From assembly GCA_032209605.1 (NCBI GenBank), contig JASFXZ010000016.1, forward strand, positions 14,260,001 through 14,324,000: a stretch of 64,000 bases of DNA, given 5' to 3'. This DNA comes from Mactromeris polynyma (Eukaryota > Mollusca > Bivalvia > Venerida > Mactridae). Below are positions 12,788-25,084 of the stretch, one piece after another. Made by a program: the position numbers and the translations under genes. Under the pieces are notes generated by a model. That model did no database searches. It was not told where the DNA came from and saw only the letters and a program-made list of their open reading frames with translations. The first letter of the stretch is position 1. The number at the start of each line of letters is the position of its first letter.

Positions 12788-13005
12788 ATGACCATATAAC
12801 GGTAAGCTAGCTGTTAACTTGATTTAAAACACCGAACATTTACGGACAGTTCGAATGGTAAACTGTCATGTGAGTATTATAACTTTCAATATATTTCATA
12901 TGTTTTCGATGTAGGTTAAGTCTCCCATTCCCCATGTGAAGTTCATTGACTTGATTTAAAAGTGGTGTTCGCGTTCCCTGTAACCATTTAATCTTTCTTT
13001 CTAAG
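12788..13005 (-). repeat. R1 repeat, deleted internally, BTB copy 2 intron
   Basis: Starts 'atgaccatataacggtaagc', keeps 'acggacagttcgaatgg', then jumps to 'cgcgttccctgtaaccattt'. Confidence 0.6.
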
Positions 13006-13351
13006 TGTAAAATTCACGAAAGTACTCACCAATATGATTGGTATAATTAAATATTTATTCCAGACACAAGTAGAAAACGTAATACATAGACATTTCCTAA
13101 ATATATGTTTATAGGTTATCACTTGGTGAGGTTAACATCTAATTTTCTTAATTCAATTTCTTTTCATTGCAATAATGTGCAGATATATCAATATAAAGCG
13201 AAATACCTATTTTGTTAACTCAATTCAATTGATTATTTGGTATCAGATTGCAAATCGATTCCGCAAGTATTGAAACGTTTTGCGACGCAGAAATTGTTTT
13301 CAAATCAATACTTCTGTATAACATTTACATGATCAGAACATATGCGAACTA

Positions 13352-13508
13352 CAGTTGGACCTCGTTCATTGGAATTTATCGGATTCGAAATTATTCGAAT
13401 AAGACATGGTTTCGAATAACAAATTTCGATTCGACTTGGGCACGAAGATAAATCGGGACCTGATATTTTATTCGGATGAAAGGTTGTCGAATAAGTGAGG
13501 TCCGACTG
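13352..13508. mobile_element. pogo/Tigger-like MITE in the BTB copy 2 intron
   Basis: 157 bp, starting CAGTTGGACCTCGTTCATT and ending AATAAGTGAGGTCCGACTG, flanked by TA on both sides. TA target duplication and CAGT termini fit Tc1/mariner-pogo elements. No coding capacity. It sits at the same place as in copy 1, so it inserted before the duplication. Confidence 0.7.
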
Positions 13509-13749
13509 TATTGAAATATACTATTAACCCATATGTATGTGTACGGTAATGTGTCTTTAAAGCTAATCAAGGAAATTAAATCGATATAATTCATGCATAT
13601 TAACGCAATGTGATGCTCTGCATAGGTATTTCTTCATGCATTTCTTCTATCCAGCAATAACCAAGGTATATGAAGACATTTTGAGCCTCAACCAAGCAAA
13701 ACAATGTTTAAAATTAAAATTAATATTTAATAAAAATAACGTTCACGAC

Positions 13750-13850
13750 TCAATAAATTTTATGATTTAAATTTAGACTTTCATCCATGATAACAATCTT
13801 GGCAATTATATGATATAAATGTAGACTTCGTGACAATGTTAGCATTCAAA
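13750..13850 (+). repeat. Short remnant of the 48-bp minisatellite, BTB copy 2 intron
   Basis: One to two units ('tttaaatttagactttcatc', 'ggcaattatatgatataaat') at the position where copy 1 has a long array. Confidence 0.7.
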
Positions 13851-16020
13851 GTTTTACCAAAGCCAGATACTCCGATATCCCGACATATAACTATATCTTC
13901 TCGATTCTTTAACTACTGTTTACCTGACGGCAGATGCTTGTTCACATGTAATATATATGCTTAATGTAAACGTTTTGTTGTATTGTTTTATTTCTCAGTT
14001 TGTTGACGAAGAACACAATTTCACCGACGACGAGGCAGTTCCAGCTAGTGAAACTGAGAGTAAACACAAAACAGGCGAACCAAACGACGCACATCGAAGC
14101 AGCAGCAATGACGCGAATGAAGACGTACTCCCAGGCAGTAATTCTGACGAGGTAGTTCCATCGGATGAAACTGAGAGTAAACATCAAACAAGCGAAACAA
14201 ACGACGCCCACCGAAAGAGCAGTAATGAAGTGAATGTAGTAAGTGAGGCCCCTGCTTCTCCGAAGTCAGATGTGAACGAGTTCAGCATAAAGACAAGTCG
14301 TGATGATTTCATACTAAGAGTTGAAGATAAACCTCTGTATGTCAACAGGACATTACTCTGCTTTTTTTCATCGGTGTTCAATGATATGCTGAATGGAGAG
14401 TTTAAAGAAAAGTACACAGATGAATTAGCGCTTACTGGGAAGAAGTGTGTAGATGATCTAGAATTCTTGCAATGCATGTATCCGAACATTATGAAGCCAG
14501 TAACGATTGAAAACGTCAAGGTGGTATTACCCTTGGCGCATGAGTATCAGGTGCCAATGCTGAAGATCGCTTGTGAACCATGCTTGATGAGACATTTGTC
14601 GCGAAAAGAAGTACCCAATGACTTGTATGAAATATTGGAAAAAGCTTGTTTTTATCAATTAAATGAAGTAAAAGAAAAATGCATTGACATCGTTTCTGAA
14701 AGAACCCATGAAGAGTATGAGGAAGCCGAAAGTAAATTTACATTTTCTGATGACGCTGGAAATAAAATCAGAAAGAAGATATTTCATAATCTTAAAGTCA
14801 AGTATAAAGATGTGTTTGGGCATATGCAAACATCCAGAGCTTTGTATCGCTTCCTAGGTGCCGCTGCAAAGCAGAAAGTGTTGTTGAATCGTTACCTTGA
14901 TGGAAAACTAGTTGGTGATTATGCACAGCTTGTTGTAAAGTTAGACTTTGACAGCTCTGCTAAAATGTGTGTAGATGGAGTTCCTGTTAATATACGACTA
15001 TATATGTACTATAATCAATACGGGTCCCGTAGTAGTGATGCAGTGTTTTCTTGTAATTGCTCTATCGTGTTTATGTGCAGTTGCAATACAAAATCATGTG
15101 AAAGATAAGGAAGATTTAATTTACATGGAAGAAAAGCAATTCAATACAAAGAGTCTTAAATTTGAAATGAAGTTAACTAAGCTCACCAATCATCTCTTTC
15201 ATAATGCAGATTCTGGATTCTGCTGTGATGGACAAATTGAGCTTCAAATTTACTTGTTTAAGTATTAACATGGTTACCGCTGTGACAGAAACGAGACAGT
15301 GACATACAATGTGTGTCGTTTTCGTATTAATTTCACTAACAATCTTAAAGACCGACGCCATTTTGTTACACAAAACGGTATTTGATTTTAAAATGTATGT
15401 TAAGCTGCCATGTTCGTGATTCAAAAGCATGAATCCATATTCCGACGGATGCAAATTCGTTTGCGCAGATATGCTGCATCACATACAAAGTGGAAAGCGG
15501 GGTAAAAACATGTACTTGTCAAAATGAAACACTTGAAACCATTGTTGGCAGGCTTGTGCATCACTCAAATGTTTTTGACTAAAACTTGTACATTTTTATC
15601 CATTTTACCTTGAAGAAGCTGCAAATTGGTGACTGTGGAATAGCAAAATGATATGAAGTGTTTGAGTTGGTTGAAATAGAAAAAAACACGTTAGTAAAAG
15701 TTGTAAACACAATGCCACTGCTTGTGCATTCCATTGTTTCTTGGCTTAATCTGCTTGTGGAAGTTCTGATTTTTGACTGTGGCTTTTATTGTTCTGCATC
15801 GCCTCACCTTTGAACATTCACTTCTTTCATTGTTAATTTTGTTTACAGCATTTGTATTATCGGTTTATAACATATATTTCCATGTGTATATTGTGTTTCG
15901 TGCATATACATTTTAACTGTTTTGTTTTCCCTGAGTTTTTAACTATTTTTCAGTCATATACGGCGGCCAGTTGACTTAACTAGTTTTCCTGGAATTAATT
16001 ATAAGCCTATACTAACTAAC

Positions 16021-16168
16021 TCTGCCGAAAGCAACTGAGAACTTCTCCACATGTGGAGGACATGACCGTAGCCAATGTCGCGCAATATCATAACCTGCCC
16101 TACCCGGGAATCGAACCCGGATCTGCCGAATGTTCATATAGTGCTCTACGAACTGAGCTAGCCGGATG
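16021..16168 (-). repeat. tRNA-derived SINE-like unit after BTB copy 2
   Basis: The segmental-duplication partner of the unit at 5.85 kb, with A and B boxes retained but the anticodon region changed ('actatatgaacattcggc'). Confidence 0.65.
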
Positions 16169-17589
16169 GACTTGAGTAATTTGTATAAAACACGTTGTAT
16201 TTCAACGTCCCAAATACACTGTTATACATGGGCGTATGATATAGTTTACACCCTATGCTTAGCTTGCTTGAGTTATGTATTTGTGTATTGAGTTAATATC
16301 TTCGCAAAGAATTGGTTTTCATGATCTTGATCAAGATCAAATGTAGTTTCTTACAGACTGCAAAAATGTTGTTTTAGCATAATGAGATAGATATAAAGAA
16401 TTTGCAAAGTTTCTATGACTTTGAAATTTAGCTTGAGAAAAAAATCACTTAATGAATTAAGACCGATTCTTGAAAATCTGTTCTGATTTGATCTGGGTTA
16501 TTTTCAATTTAAAGTATTTTTTATTTATTTCTAAAATAATATGTTTCCACAACGTTAATTAAAATATTTGATACAGTTTTTCTGTTCGTATATGCATATT
16601 CAAGTATCCAGTTGTTGTATGAAAATGGCAAATATATATTCAGGATCACATTTTCGTAGTCTTTCAGCAAGCAGTCTAATGAAAGTTATTTTTATAATTA
16701 GTCTGCTTGATGATTGTTATGCTATTTTTCCTATGTCTTGTTTGAACAATAAAATACTTGTCATCAACATTTTGCGTTTCTTAGCCTATATAACTAATTA
16801 ATCAAATATATATATATAATCATTTTCAATTGCCATTTTCCTGGCTCGAAAAAGTATACTATGAACACTGTTTATGAGGCATATCATGCTAGACATTTTT
16901 ATAATATATAACACACTTTTACTTGTGTTACTAACTTTTTTGTAAGGCAGGGATTTTTCGTCAATCCTGCAGCAATGTGTTGTGAAGTTTATAATTGTCA
17001 TGATTATCATTGCTGATGTGAAAAGTTTTCCTGGAGATCTGTGTGGGATGGCATTGAATTTTGAATGTGGCGTTCCCTGTAGCACCTTAATATATATTTA
17101 CTCACATGTTTGTCAGGCAATGTCTCATTCGCAATAAGACTTGCCAATTCATGTTCAACGAGATATCTGCTAAGCAGAAGGTTTCATGTACCAATATTTT
17201 TATTTCTATCCGTAAGAACAATTTTGGCAATTATATGGTTTGATACTGATGTTGGCATGCATTAAAAAATGTGCTCTGTCAGACTTACACAACAGAGCCG
17301 GACGTACCCTAAATGTAACATACGTTACTGTTGCCACCTTAATTTTCTACTTATCGGCATGACATGCATGACGTCCTAACTATGGCATTTGTATACACTA
17401 TGTTTACTGGTCATGTGAGTATATTCACTAGAATTTTGTAGGAATTAACTGTGATGCTGAGATACATTATACAATGTCACCAAACTGCTGTTAAATCCTC
17501 TGTTAGAACATCTGTGAATATAACGTAGCGCGGTATTCTTTATTAATTATGGCACAAGTAGGAAAATAATAGCACTGCTATGGGATTTG

Positions 17590-17745
17590 CAACCTGCCTA
17601 TCTTGCACAGGGTGAAGGGAAATTTAACATACATTAAAACACAAATAGAAAAAATAACTACGAGAGTTACAGCCTCGGAACTGTCAGTAAAATACTAGGG
17701 GTTTAAATCGATTCAACAGCGACATGTAGATAGACTTTTAAGATA
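17590..17745 (+). repeat. R1 repeat, 3' part
   Basis: 'gaagggaaatttaacataca' to 'aggggtttaaatcgattcaa'. Confidence 0.6.
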
Positions 17746-18611
17746 TGTAGATAAACATTGTTTACATGTGTACTGATACTAACTCTTAAGACATGAGATT
17801 GTATCAGTGTTATCAGATGAGTGTAACCCTGTACCAAGTATGCGTTTATCTAATCACAAACATAGCAATATGACAACAATGGTTGCATTGTACATCAACA
17901 AGTGTGCGGACACTGCCCGGTGCGCCTTTTTAGCCGAAATAAGAAATATCGTGAAAACCAATTTGAAGGTCAAGATTTGTTGTAAATCATAACAAGCGAT
18001 TGCTTGTCACTACATATCCAAAATGGATTTCGGTAAATTCGGTAATTTGATTGGTTTACTCAACACTGATATGCAAATAGCAACCCATGTTGATACGGCT
18101 GCGCCGAAAAACATCGATTCAGTAAGTAATCGTGCTTCTGAGTGGATTGTGCTCAAATGTTCTCTAAAACGAAAAGCTGTTCTTAACAATACAGTAAGTA
18201 AATGTTTCTTTATAGTGACTTGTGTACACACATAAATATAAACATCAATACAAAAAGTATACAAACACCCGATTCAATGAGCCTATAAGTCACATTATAA
18301 ATATAACATCTTTATAACCAATTATACTAATATTAAGATGCTGTATAAGTAAATAAACGAATGCTAAATAGTGAACATACAAACACAAGTTTGATACATG
18401 ATCAGTACAAATACGATTAATAGACAAAAACGATACGATAGTGTGTCTTAAACTAAAGTCACAGTTATCTAATCAAATTATTTTCCAAAATTAGTACCCC
18501 GCTACGTTACTGAATGTTAATCAATGCGATGTTATTTGGGACATTTTGTTTTATCGACGGACATTGAGTCGTTATCACATCATTGTTATATTCGACATAT
18601 ACTGTATCACA

Positions 18612-20857
18612 ATGTCTGAGGTAAGTGAATATTTCTTCATATAATGTAACATAAAACTATGAAAGGGATATGTAGCTTTATATACCCTAGTTATTTAAAG
18701 CGTCATCATATTTTTATTCGTAAAATTTGAATACACTTGTTTTTGCTTACTTATAAGCAATGACATCTTTTCCGAAGAAATTTTTTTTTATTACATTGAA
18801 TTTGCAAGGAACAAGATATTTAACTCCTTTATTCCAGAACACACCGTCCCTTAGGCAAATTATTTTGAATGTGGCAAACTACGAAAGGAAAATATGTATA
18901 ATCAAAGCGCTGAAAGCATTGAAGTTGTTCGGTGTTAAATGGTTTTGTATTCAACACTTCCTGATTCACAGAAGGAACGAACCATTATTGTTGAACCATT
19001 GAATTTAATTGCGCAATATATATTACTACCAGTATGGAGTATATTATGCAGGTTACGTCCTCAGATGTTGAACTATTTGAACCGATTTACTTACCGGTTA
19101 TTCTTGCGCCACTTCCGGACACAAGTAGTTTTCGTATTAAGGCGATTCGATAAATTTAACCGATTTCGAAAATTTGAGTTAATTTTGACCAGCGTCAAAG
19201 TAACATATAGGTGTTATCATGGATACCAGAAAACTAGATTTATCGTTTGATGAAATAAGCTAAATTTGTTCACTCAATCTGAATTGCATCAGCCTTTATT
19301 GTAATGTACATCCATTTTGAACGACATTTGGTTGTTTTATGATACAATTCTGCGAACTTCCCGGACAACCCTCGTATTTTCGGTTTCGAAACGCAACTCC
19401 GGTGATTTTAGATTAAGCCATGCCGTTTTAAATGTTTATTAAGCATCCGAGTCCGCCCAGTAAGTAGCCAAGGGTAGCAACCACTTTGTCGTATTTAGGT
19501 ATGTTTTTGTAAATAATTTTTAACGTACGTGCTTGAAAATAGTTACTAGTCAGTTTCTTTCTGTTAGGCTTGTAATGTTTATACAGAAACACGTTATTTA
19601 GTTATATTGTATCATGTTTACCACATCAAAGCATGTGAAAAGATATATCGTCAAATATCTGGCTTAGAATTATATTCGAAACGACTTTGTGTTGACGCTA
19701 AAAAATATAAAACAGTATGGCTATACCATATCAGAGACGTCTCACCGACTAACCGACTGACGAATTATGTTATATTTTGCAGGTTGATAATATAACCGTT
19801 TCGGATGAAACTGACCAGAATCTTGGCGATAGCTCTCCAGCAAAACCACGAGCGCATGAATTCAATATTAAAACATGGCGAACTGACCTGACTTTGGTCG
19901 TAGAAGAAGACACACTATACGTCAGTAAGCATGTTCTAGCGCTTGTATCACCCGTTTTTGAAGCTATGTTTAATGGTGAATATAAAGAAAAGTACACTGA
20001 TGAACTACCTCTGCCTGAGAAGAAGTATGCCGATGTTTTAGAGTTCCTCCATTGCATCTATCCGAATATTCTGAAGCCTGTGACGCTGGAGAATGTCTAT
20101 GCAGTTAAACCCTTGGCTGATGAGTATCAAGTCGCGATGTTAAAGGCTGCTTGTGAATCATGTTTGTTGTGATGTTTGTCTAAAGATTTCTTAGCAGACC
20201 AGTTATACGACATTTTGACAAAGGCGAAAATGTTCAATCTTCCACGCGTTACAGAGAATGGCATGACTATTGCTGCGGATCGGCCGCACACGGAGATTGA
20301 CACTGCTGATAAAGAGGCCACGCTTCCGGAGGACATAAAGGGTGACATCAGAATAAGAATGCTACAAAACATGGATACAAAATATAAGAATGTTTTTGGG
20401 CAGATTGGCACGTCTAGAGCAATGAGTAAATTTCTTGGTGCAGCTGCAAAACAGAAAAAACCTAGTAAATCAGTACATGGAAGGACGTGTCGTTGGGGAC
20501 TGGGGATCACTTCGTATCAACTCTCCATATAAAGAAACATCTATAAATTTGAATTTTGGTGACATTTCATTTACAGTATATGTAGACACAGATTACTATT
20601 TTAACATCATGATACAGTGTAATCATCAAGGGCAATACAATTTAAATTGCTTTGGGGCAGTCGTAGTGAATAATTGGATGAAAAATAAAGACGATACTAT
20701 TTTGACAGGTAATCAACAGTTTGGCCGCTCCGATACAGGATAGATATTGTTTAAAAATATTGACCCCAGTACAATCGAAAATGAAACAGCTGGTTTTATC
20801 TATGAGGGGATTATCAACATTGATGTTTTCTTGTTTTCAATACCAGAAACGTCATAA
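18612..20857 (+). pseudogene. BTB/POZ-BACK-like pseudogene, subfamily B
   Basis: Candidate exon 1 is 18612..18620 (Met-Ser-Glu followed by gtaagt). Exon 2 begins at 19783 after 'tatattttgcag' with VDNITVSDETDQ. The BTB domain is well preserved (HEFNIKTWRTDLTLVVEE, SPVFEAMFNGEYKEKYTDE). At 20170-20172 a TGA stands where the intact relative at 27.4 kb has a glycine codon (CLL-G-HLS). The frame continues afterwards (SKDFLADQLYDILTKAK). A one-base gain in an A-run near 20455-20462 (the AKQK motif) shifts to the next frame (NLVNQYMEGRVVGDW). A TAG at 20741-20743 replaces a Trp codon of the relative, after which ETAGFIYEGIINIDVFLF completes the domain at about 20857. Two nonsense codons and a frameshift make this a non-functional paralogue, although its splice sites look intact. 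Confidence 0.85.
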
Positions 20858-23002
20858 CCTCTCGTCATGCAGTGTCGAATTCAAACTGTTCACCTTAATA
20901 TATCAAAGGACCAGATTTGGTTTGTTCTCCTGCTGTTGTTGCAAAACTGGTTTAGCGCAAGTGCGGACTACAAAATCGGAAATGAACGTGTACATTGAAA
21001 ATCTGAGTAAGGTTATTATTATTTTATTTGAATTGTAACATTTAACCGTTCCTGTCTGTAGATGCGTGTATATAGGAAATAATGAAATATGTATTCGTGT
21101 TAACGCGTGCTTGAGTGATAAATGTCCATGCTTGATTATGGAATGACATCATGATAATGCATGTGGCATTATCTCCCGGACGTTAATATTCAGTTTTATT
21201 GCTGTAATAAAATAATAACCGGTTACATATTTGGACATAGGTCATACATATGCTTGCATTTAAGGTAACTCAAAATTATAATAACTGTGTTTGGTTAATT
21301 AGTAGAATGTATACACATTTTGGGAATAAAATAATGTCTATACATAGTGATACGTTTTAAAGTCTCGCGCACGAAACATATACGTTTGTATATTAGCCCG
21401 GCTTCCTTTTAAATCGAAGAAAGTTCAAAGATTAGTGTTAATTGTAGGGCTTGAAAGTTCATTAGTAGTAATAGAAGCATATTGAATCTAACATTTTATT
21501 CTTTGAAATAAAGGGACACTGACATGCCAAATTCCACCGAACTTACATTGATATTGACAATACAACCGTAGTATTTGACATAAATAAACTAACGTTTGGC
21601 TACAATTATAAAATATTAACTGTTTAAAGGCCGTTAAAAACCAATCCAAAAACTTAACAATCAAACTATTAAACATACTGATATATTATTATAAAAGTAG
21701 ATTAGGAAATGCCACAAAAAAAGCGACAACTAGGGACAAGGACATGTAAGCATGACCAATAACAAAACGCTTGCAGAACACATCGGCTCAAGACACAAAC
21801 ATAAATGCCTTGCGAAAACAAGAGGACCGATATAGCAAGCGAAAAATAACTGGCTACACTGTTACATACAAACTATCTATCGTACAAGTATTTTGATATT
21901 GAGTTTGGGGATTATATACCTATTTAAATGGTTAGATTAAAATACAAGAATTATGTATATTGCAATAGGCTTTAGTAATCAAACAATATAATCGTGACTT
22001 TCGGGGTTAGCTACGTTGTTACATTCGGTGCTGTGTCTGAGTCATTCAGGTTTCAAATTCACTTGTAATCTGTATGATTCTTTGTCAAAATCACCATCTC
22101 ACGCTGTGACGTAAGTACAACTGTAATAGACTCCATCTATGTTGGTTAGGTTTAACTTGAAATATGTTCGGTTTTGGCTACAATTGTATTGAATATAGAT
22201 CATGGGCGTATCTATACGTATCTATATGCACAATCACCATCATTATACAAAAGGTATCATTGTTTTCAAAATGCAACAAAATAGAAAGGACCCGTTTAAA
22301 AAGTGAAATGCGCAGTGGATACCTTCTTTTCAAACTGCTCTCTCCCATAGTGAATTGATATTGGACGTTTACGTCTAAATGTCATGTAAGTATAAAGATT
22401 AATTAGCTTCTTGATTCCCGTTTGATAAGATAATGTGATTTTCACGTCTTTTTGAATACTGTACATGTTTTATGTAACTTTCTAGTTTAATCGAATAAAC
22501 CAAAATTATCAGAATAGGGAAGGGTGTCTACTGTAAACGGTATGAGAGAACTAACGTGTACCCCACCCTCCACGAAATTCAATTAATCTCCGCGATGAGT
22601 CCATAATATACGTATTCAAGAACTCGCTTAAGATAAACACAATGCAACAACACAAGGACAAGAGGAAGTTAATTTTACTAATACTTTAACAGCGCATTGA
22701 TACGCCCACGAAATAACAGTATGATTTAAACACTAACCTAGATATGTATTTTCGGAAAACTGCTTTGTGTGCAGTTAAAGCTATCAGTCGCGAACGTTTT
22801 GTATTGTATCCCTGGCCCACCGTATCACATTGCCTGCACACGGGGAACCAAACTGCAAAACTTTACGAAACGTAACGAAACGATAGCATAAAATACCATA
22901 ACTTAACGCAGGGCTTTTTACATTGCATCTAAACTCAAACTTCAAAATTGTGATACATTTGTGAACACTTGTTAACAATCGAGTCTGTAAAAAGAAACGA
23001 TC
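20858..23002. other. Intergenic, no gene supported
   Basis: Between the subfamily-B pseudogene and the subfamily-C gene. Only short ORFs; nothing recognised. Confidence 0.6.
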
Positions 23003-25084
23003 ATGTCGACGGTAAGTACATATTTTAATATCTAATTATATCTATTGTTGTGTAAAGTTTTCTAAAGTTGAACTTAATGTTTATGTTTTATTTCGTATGG
23101 TACAGTAAATGTACACGGAAGTATGTGTTCATATTGTGGTTGTTTTTGAAAAATAAGTTATGAACAAATGTTAGAGCTAGCAATTTATGTAAACACGTAT
23201 TGCGGTAAATTTCATGTTGAGATTGGTGATAACACGCTTGTAAGATGTTCAGGTAACATTTGGCAACAACCGTTTATTTCATAGGAAAGGTATTGTATCT
23301 TGGAGCAACTAACATAACCGATAATTGATTGCAGACTTGAATGACATTTTGTTTCAAATACTTTATAAACGTGTTTGCGTCAATGTTGTACCACTGTCCG
23401 TTGATTCATCAATTCCAATGTATGAGTATTAGTTTGAAACCGATTAAATCACTTGAAACTGAAACTGTTGAATGGAATTCCTTGTAATGGATAATAGTGT
23501 TTATAATGTTTTGATTATTAATCAATGCCAACATATTAATAAACCTAAGCAATTCTCAGAAGCGATTATATATGGTAGGCCAGGCATACCCCGAGAAAAT
23601 TTTCATGACATCAAAGTCTAAGCACTGGGTATGTATTTTTCGAGCATCGCGTCCAGTTACTAAAACGTAGAAATATCCGATTACTTGGTAAACTTGTTTT
23701 TTATGCAGCTTTTATCCTCATGAATGATCATGAACTACCGGATAAAATGACTCATGAATATGGTCTACCGAAACCCAATATAGAATAAAACAGGGACTTA
23801 TATATTATAGTTTTGACGAGGAAGATAATGTTAATTCATCAATATCAATGATGTATATATGCATAATTATCAATACAACGCGTTAGTAACTGCATTCCAA
23901 CAAGTATTACATAAACTTAAATGGTTTTTAATTTGCCGTTCTTTCTTTCTCGATAAGAAGTACGAGTTATCAGTGTTTATGGTTGTAGTATTTGACCATT
24001 CCAGACGGATGCTGTTCCTGTCGAAATTACGAGTACTGGTGAACCACTGGCTGAAGTTGATGGAGCTATGGCTGAATCTGAGACTGTGTTGACTGAGTTT
24101 AGTACCAAGACATGGCGGGATGATCTTACACTTGTTGTTGAAAATAGACAATTATATGTTAGTAAGTCTGTGCTTTCCTTCGCATCGCCGGTTTTTGATG
24201 CCATGTTTACAGCTGAATTTCAAGAGAAAGACAAGGAGGAAATAATACTATCCGGAAAGACACTGGACGACTTTGTTGAATTCTTGAAATGCATCTATCC
24301 TGGAATAATGAAGCCCGTTACGCTCGAGAATGTATTTAAAATCCTGCCGTTGGCCAATGAGTACCAAATAGAATCGTTGAAGTCAGCATGTGAAGTTTGC
24401 TTACTTAGTCATTTGTCAAATAGCAGGGACGAGAATGATGTGTATGTAGTTTTGGAACAGGCTTGTACATACCGGTTGGAACCACTTAAAGAAAAATGCA
24501 TTGCTACAGTTGCCGAACGACCACATGAATTTGACGATGCAGCGAGTACATTTTCGTTTTCCGTCGATGTGCAGAATGAGATACGAAAGAGGTTGATGCA
24601 GGCATTGAGTATCAAGAATAAAGATCTTTATGGTCGTGTGAAAACGTCAGAAGCGTTAAATCGTTTTCTCGGTGATATGGCCTCACGTAGAGAACTGGTT
24701 ACTCAATATTTAGGCGGACGTGTTGATGGTGATTATGTTCATCTTAAAGTAAGTTCTAGATACAACAACAATGCTAAAATGTGTATTGGTGGTTCAAGTT
24801 TTTCTATTTCGTTAAGCAATCCTTATAATAAATCGGTTCGTGTAGAGGTGGAATGTGAACCACAACATACTATAAACTGTTTGATTGCTGTACTTGTACA
24901 CAATTGGATGCTGGGAGATAGTGACAAAACACAAGTATCCAAACTTACGTTTGCTAACAAGAAGGCCACATGTACTTTTTGGTGTGATGATTTTGCTACT
25001 ACTTTACTTGAAAACGAGAAGGCTGGATTTATGTACAGAGGAACCATGGATTTTTACATTTATTTATTCTGTATTGAAGGATAA
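23003..25084 (+). CDS. BTB/POZ-BACK-like protein, subfamily C (two exons)
   Basis: CDS = join(23003..23011, 24005..25084), 362 aa. Exon 1 encodes Met-Ser-Thr and abuts gtaagt; exon 2 follows 'tgaccattccag' in phase 0 with TDAVPVEITSTGE. An ATG at 24068 could start a shorter product, but it would sit 21 codons inside the spliced frame. BTB is at about residues 35-137 (FSTKTWRDDLTLVVEN, YVSKSVLSFASPVFDAMFTAEF, FLKCIYPGIMKPVTLENV, LPLANEYQ). The BACK-like region follows to about 235 (KNKDLYGRVKTSEALNRFLGD). The C-terminal beta-rich domain ends AGFMYRGTMDFYIYLFCIEG. In the conserved motif, the 'AAKQK' of other copies is 'MASRRE', so this is a diverged member. The intron is 993 nt. No frameshift or stop is visible. 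Its role as a CUL3-type adaptor is inferred from the domain class only. Confidence 0.8.

Larger units (their letters stand above)
12068..15268 (+). pseudogene. BTB/POZ-BACK-like subfamily A copy 2, frameshifted near the 3' end
   Basis: Exon 1 is 12068..12076 (MAE, then gtaagt) and exon 2 starts at 13999 after 'ttttatttctcag' with FVDEEHN. The frame stays open to 15108. Compared with copy 1 there is a net loss of 14 nt at about 15052-15062, just after VFSC. The reading frame then runs through 17 unrelated residues and stops. The original C-terminus (CLCAVAIQNHVKDKED ... IELQIYLFKY) continues in the next frame to 15268. As read, the product would be about 372 aa, with intact BTB and BACK-like regions but lacking roughly the last 60 residues of the C-terminal domain. 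The linker carries a 39-codon internal duplication. Everything upstream is well conserved, so this is a recent lesion, a truncated but expressed protein, or a sequence error. The gene lies in the younger half of a segmental duplication shared with copy 1. Confidence 0.7.
11880..17180 (+). repeat. Segmental duplication, right unit (carries BTB copy 2)
   Basis: Direct copy of 1.13-6.99 kb, including the MITE in the intron, the SINE-like unit after the gene and the AT-rich tail ending near 'gacttgccaattcatgttc'. The flanks are nearly as similar as the exon, so the duplication is young relative to the rest of the family. Confidence 0.8.

Noticed and set aside
13391..13594. Short ORFs over the intron MITEs (also 2456-2797)
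   Set aside because: They arise from the open frames of a palindromic non-coding element shared by the duplicated introns.
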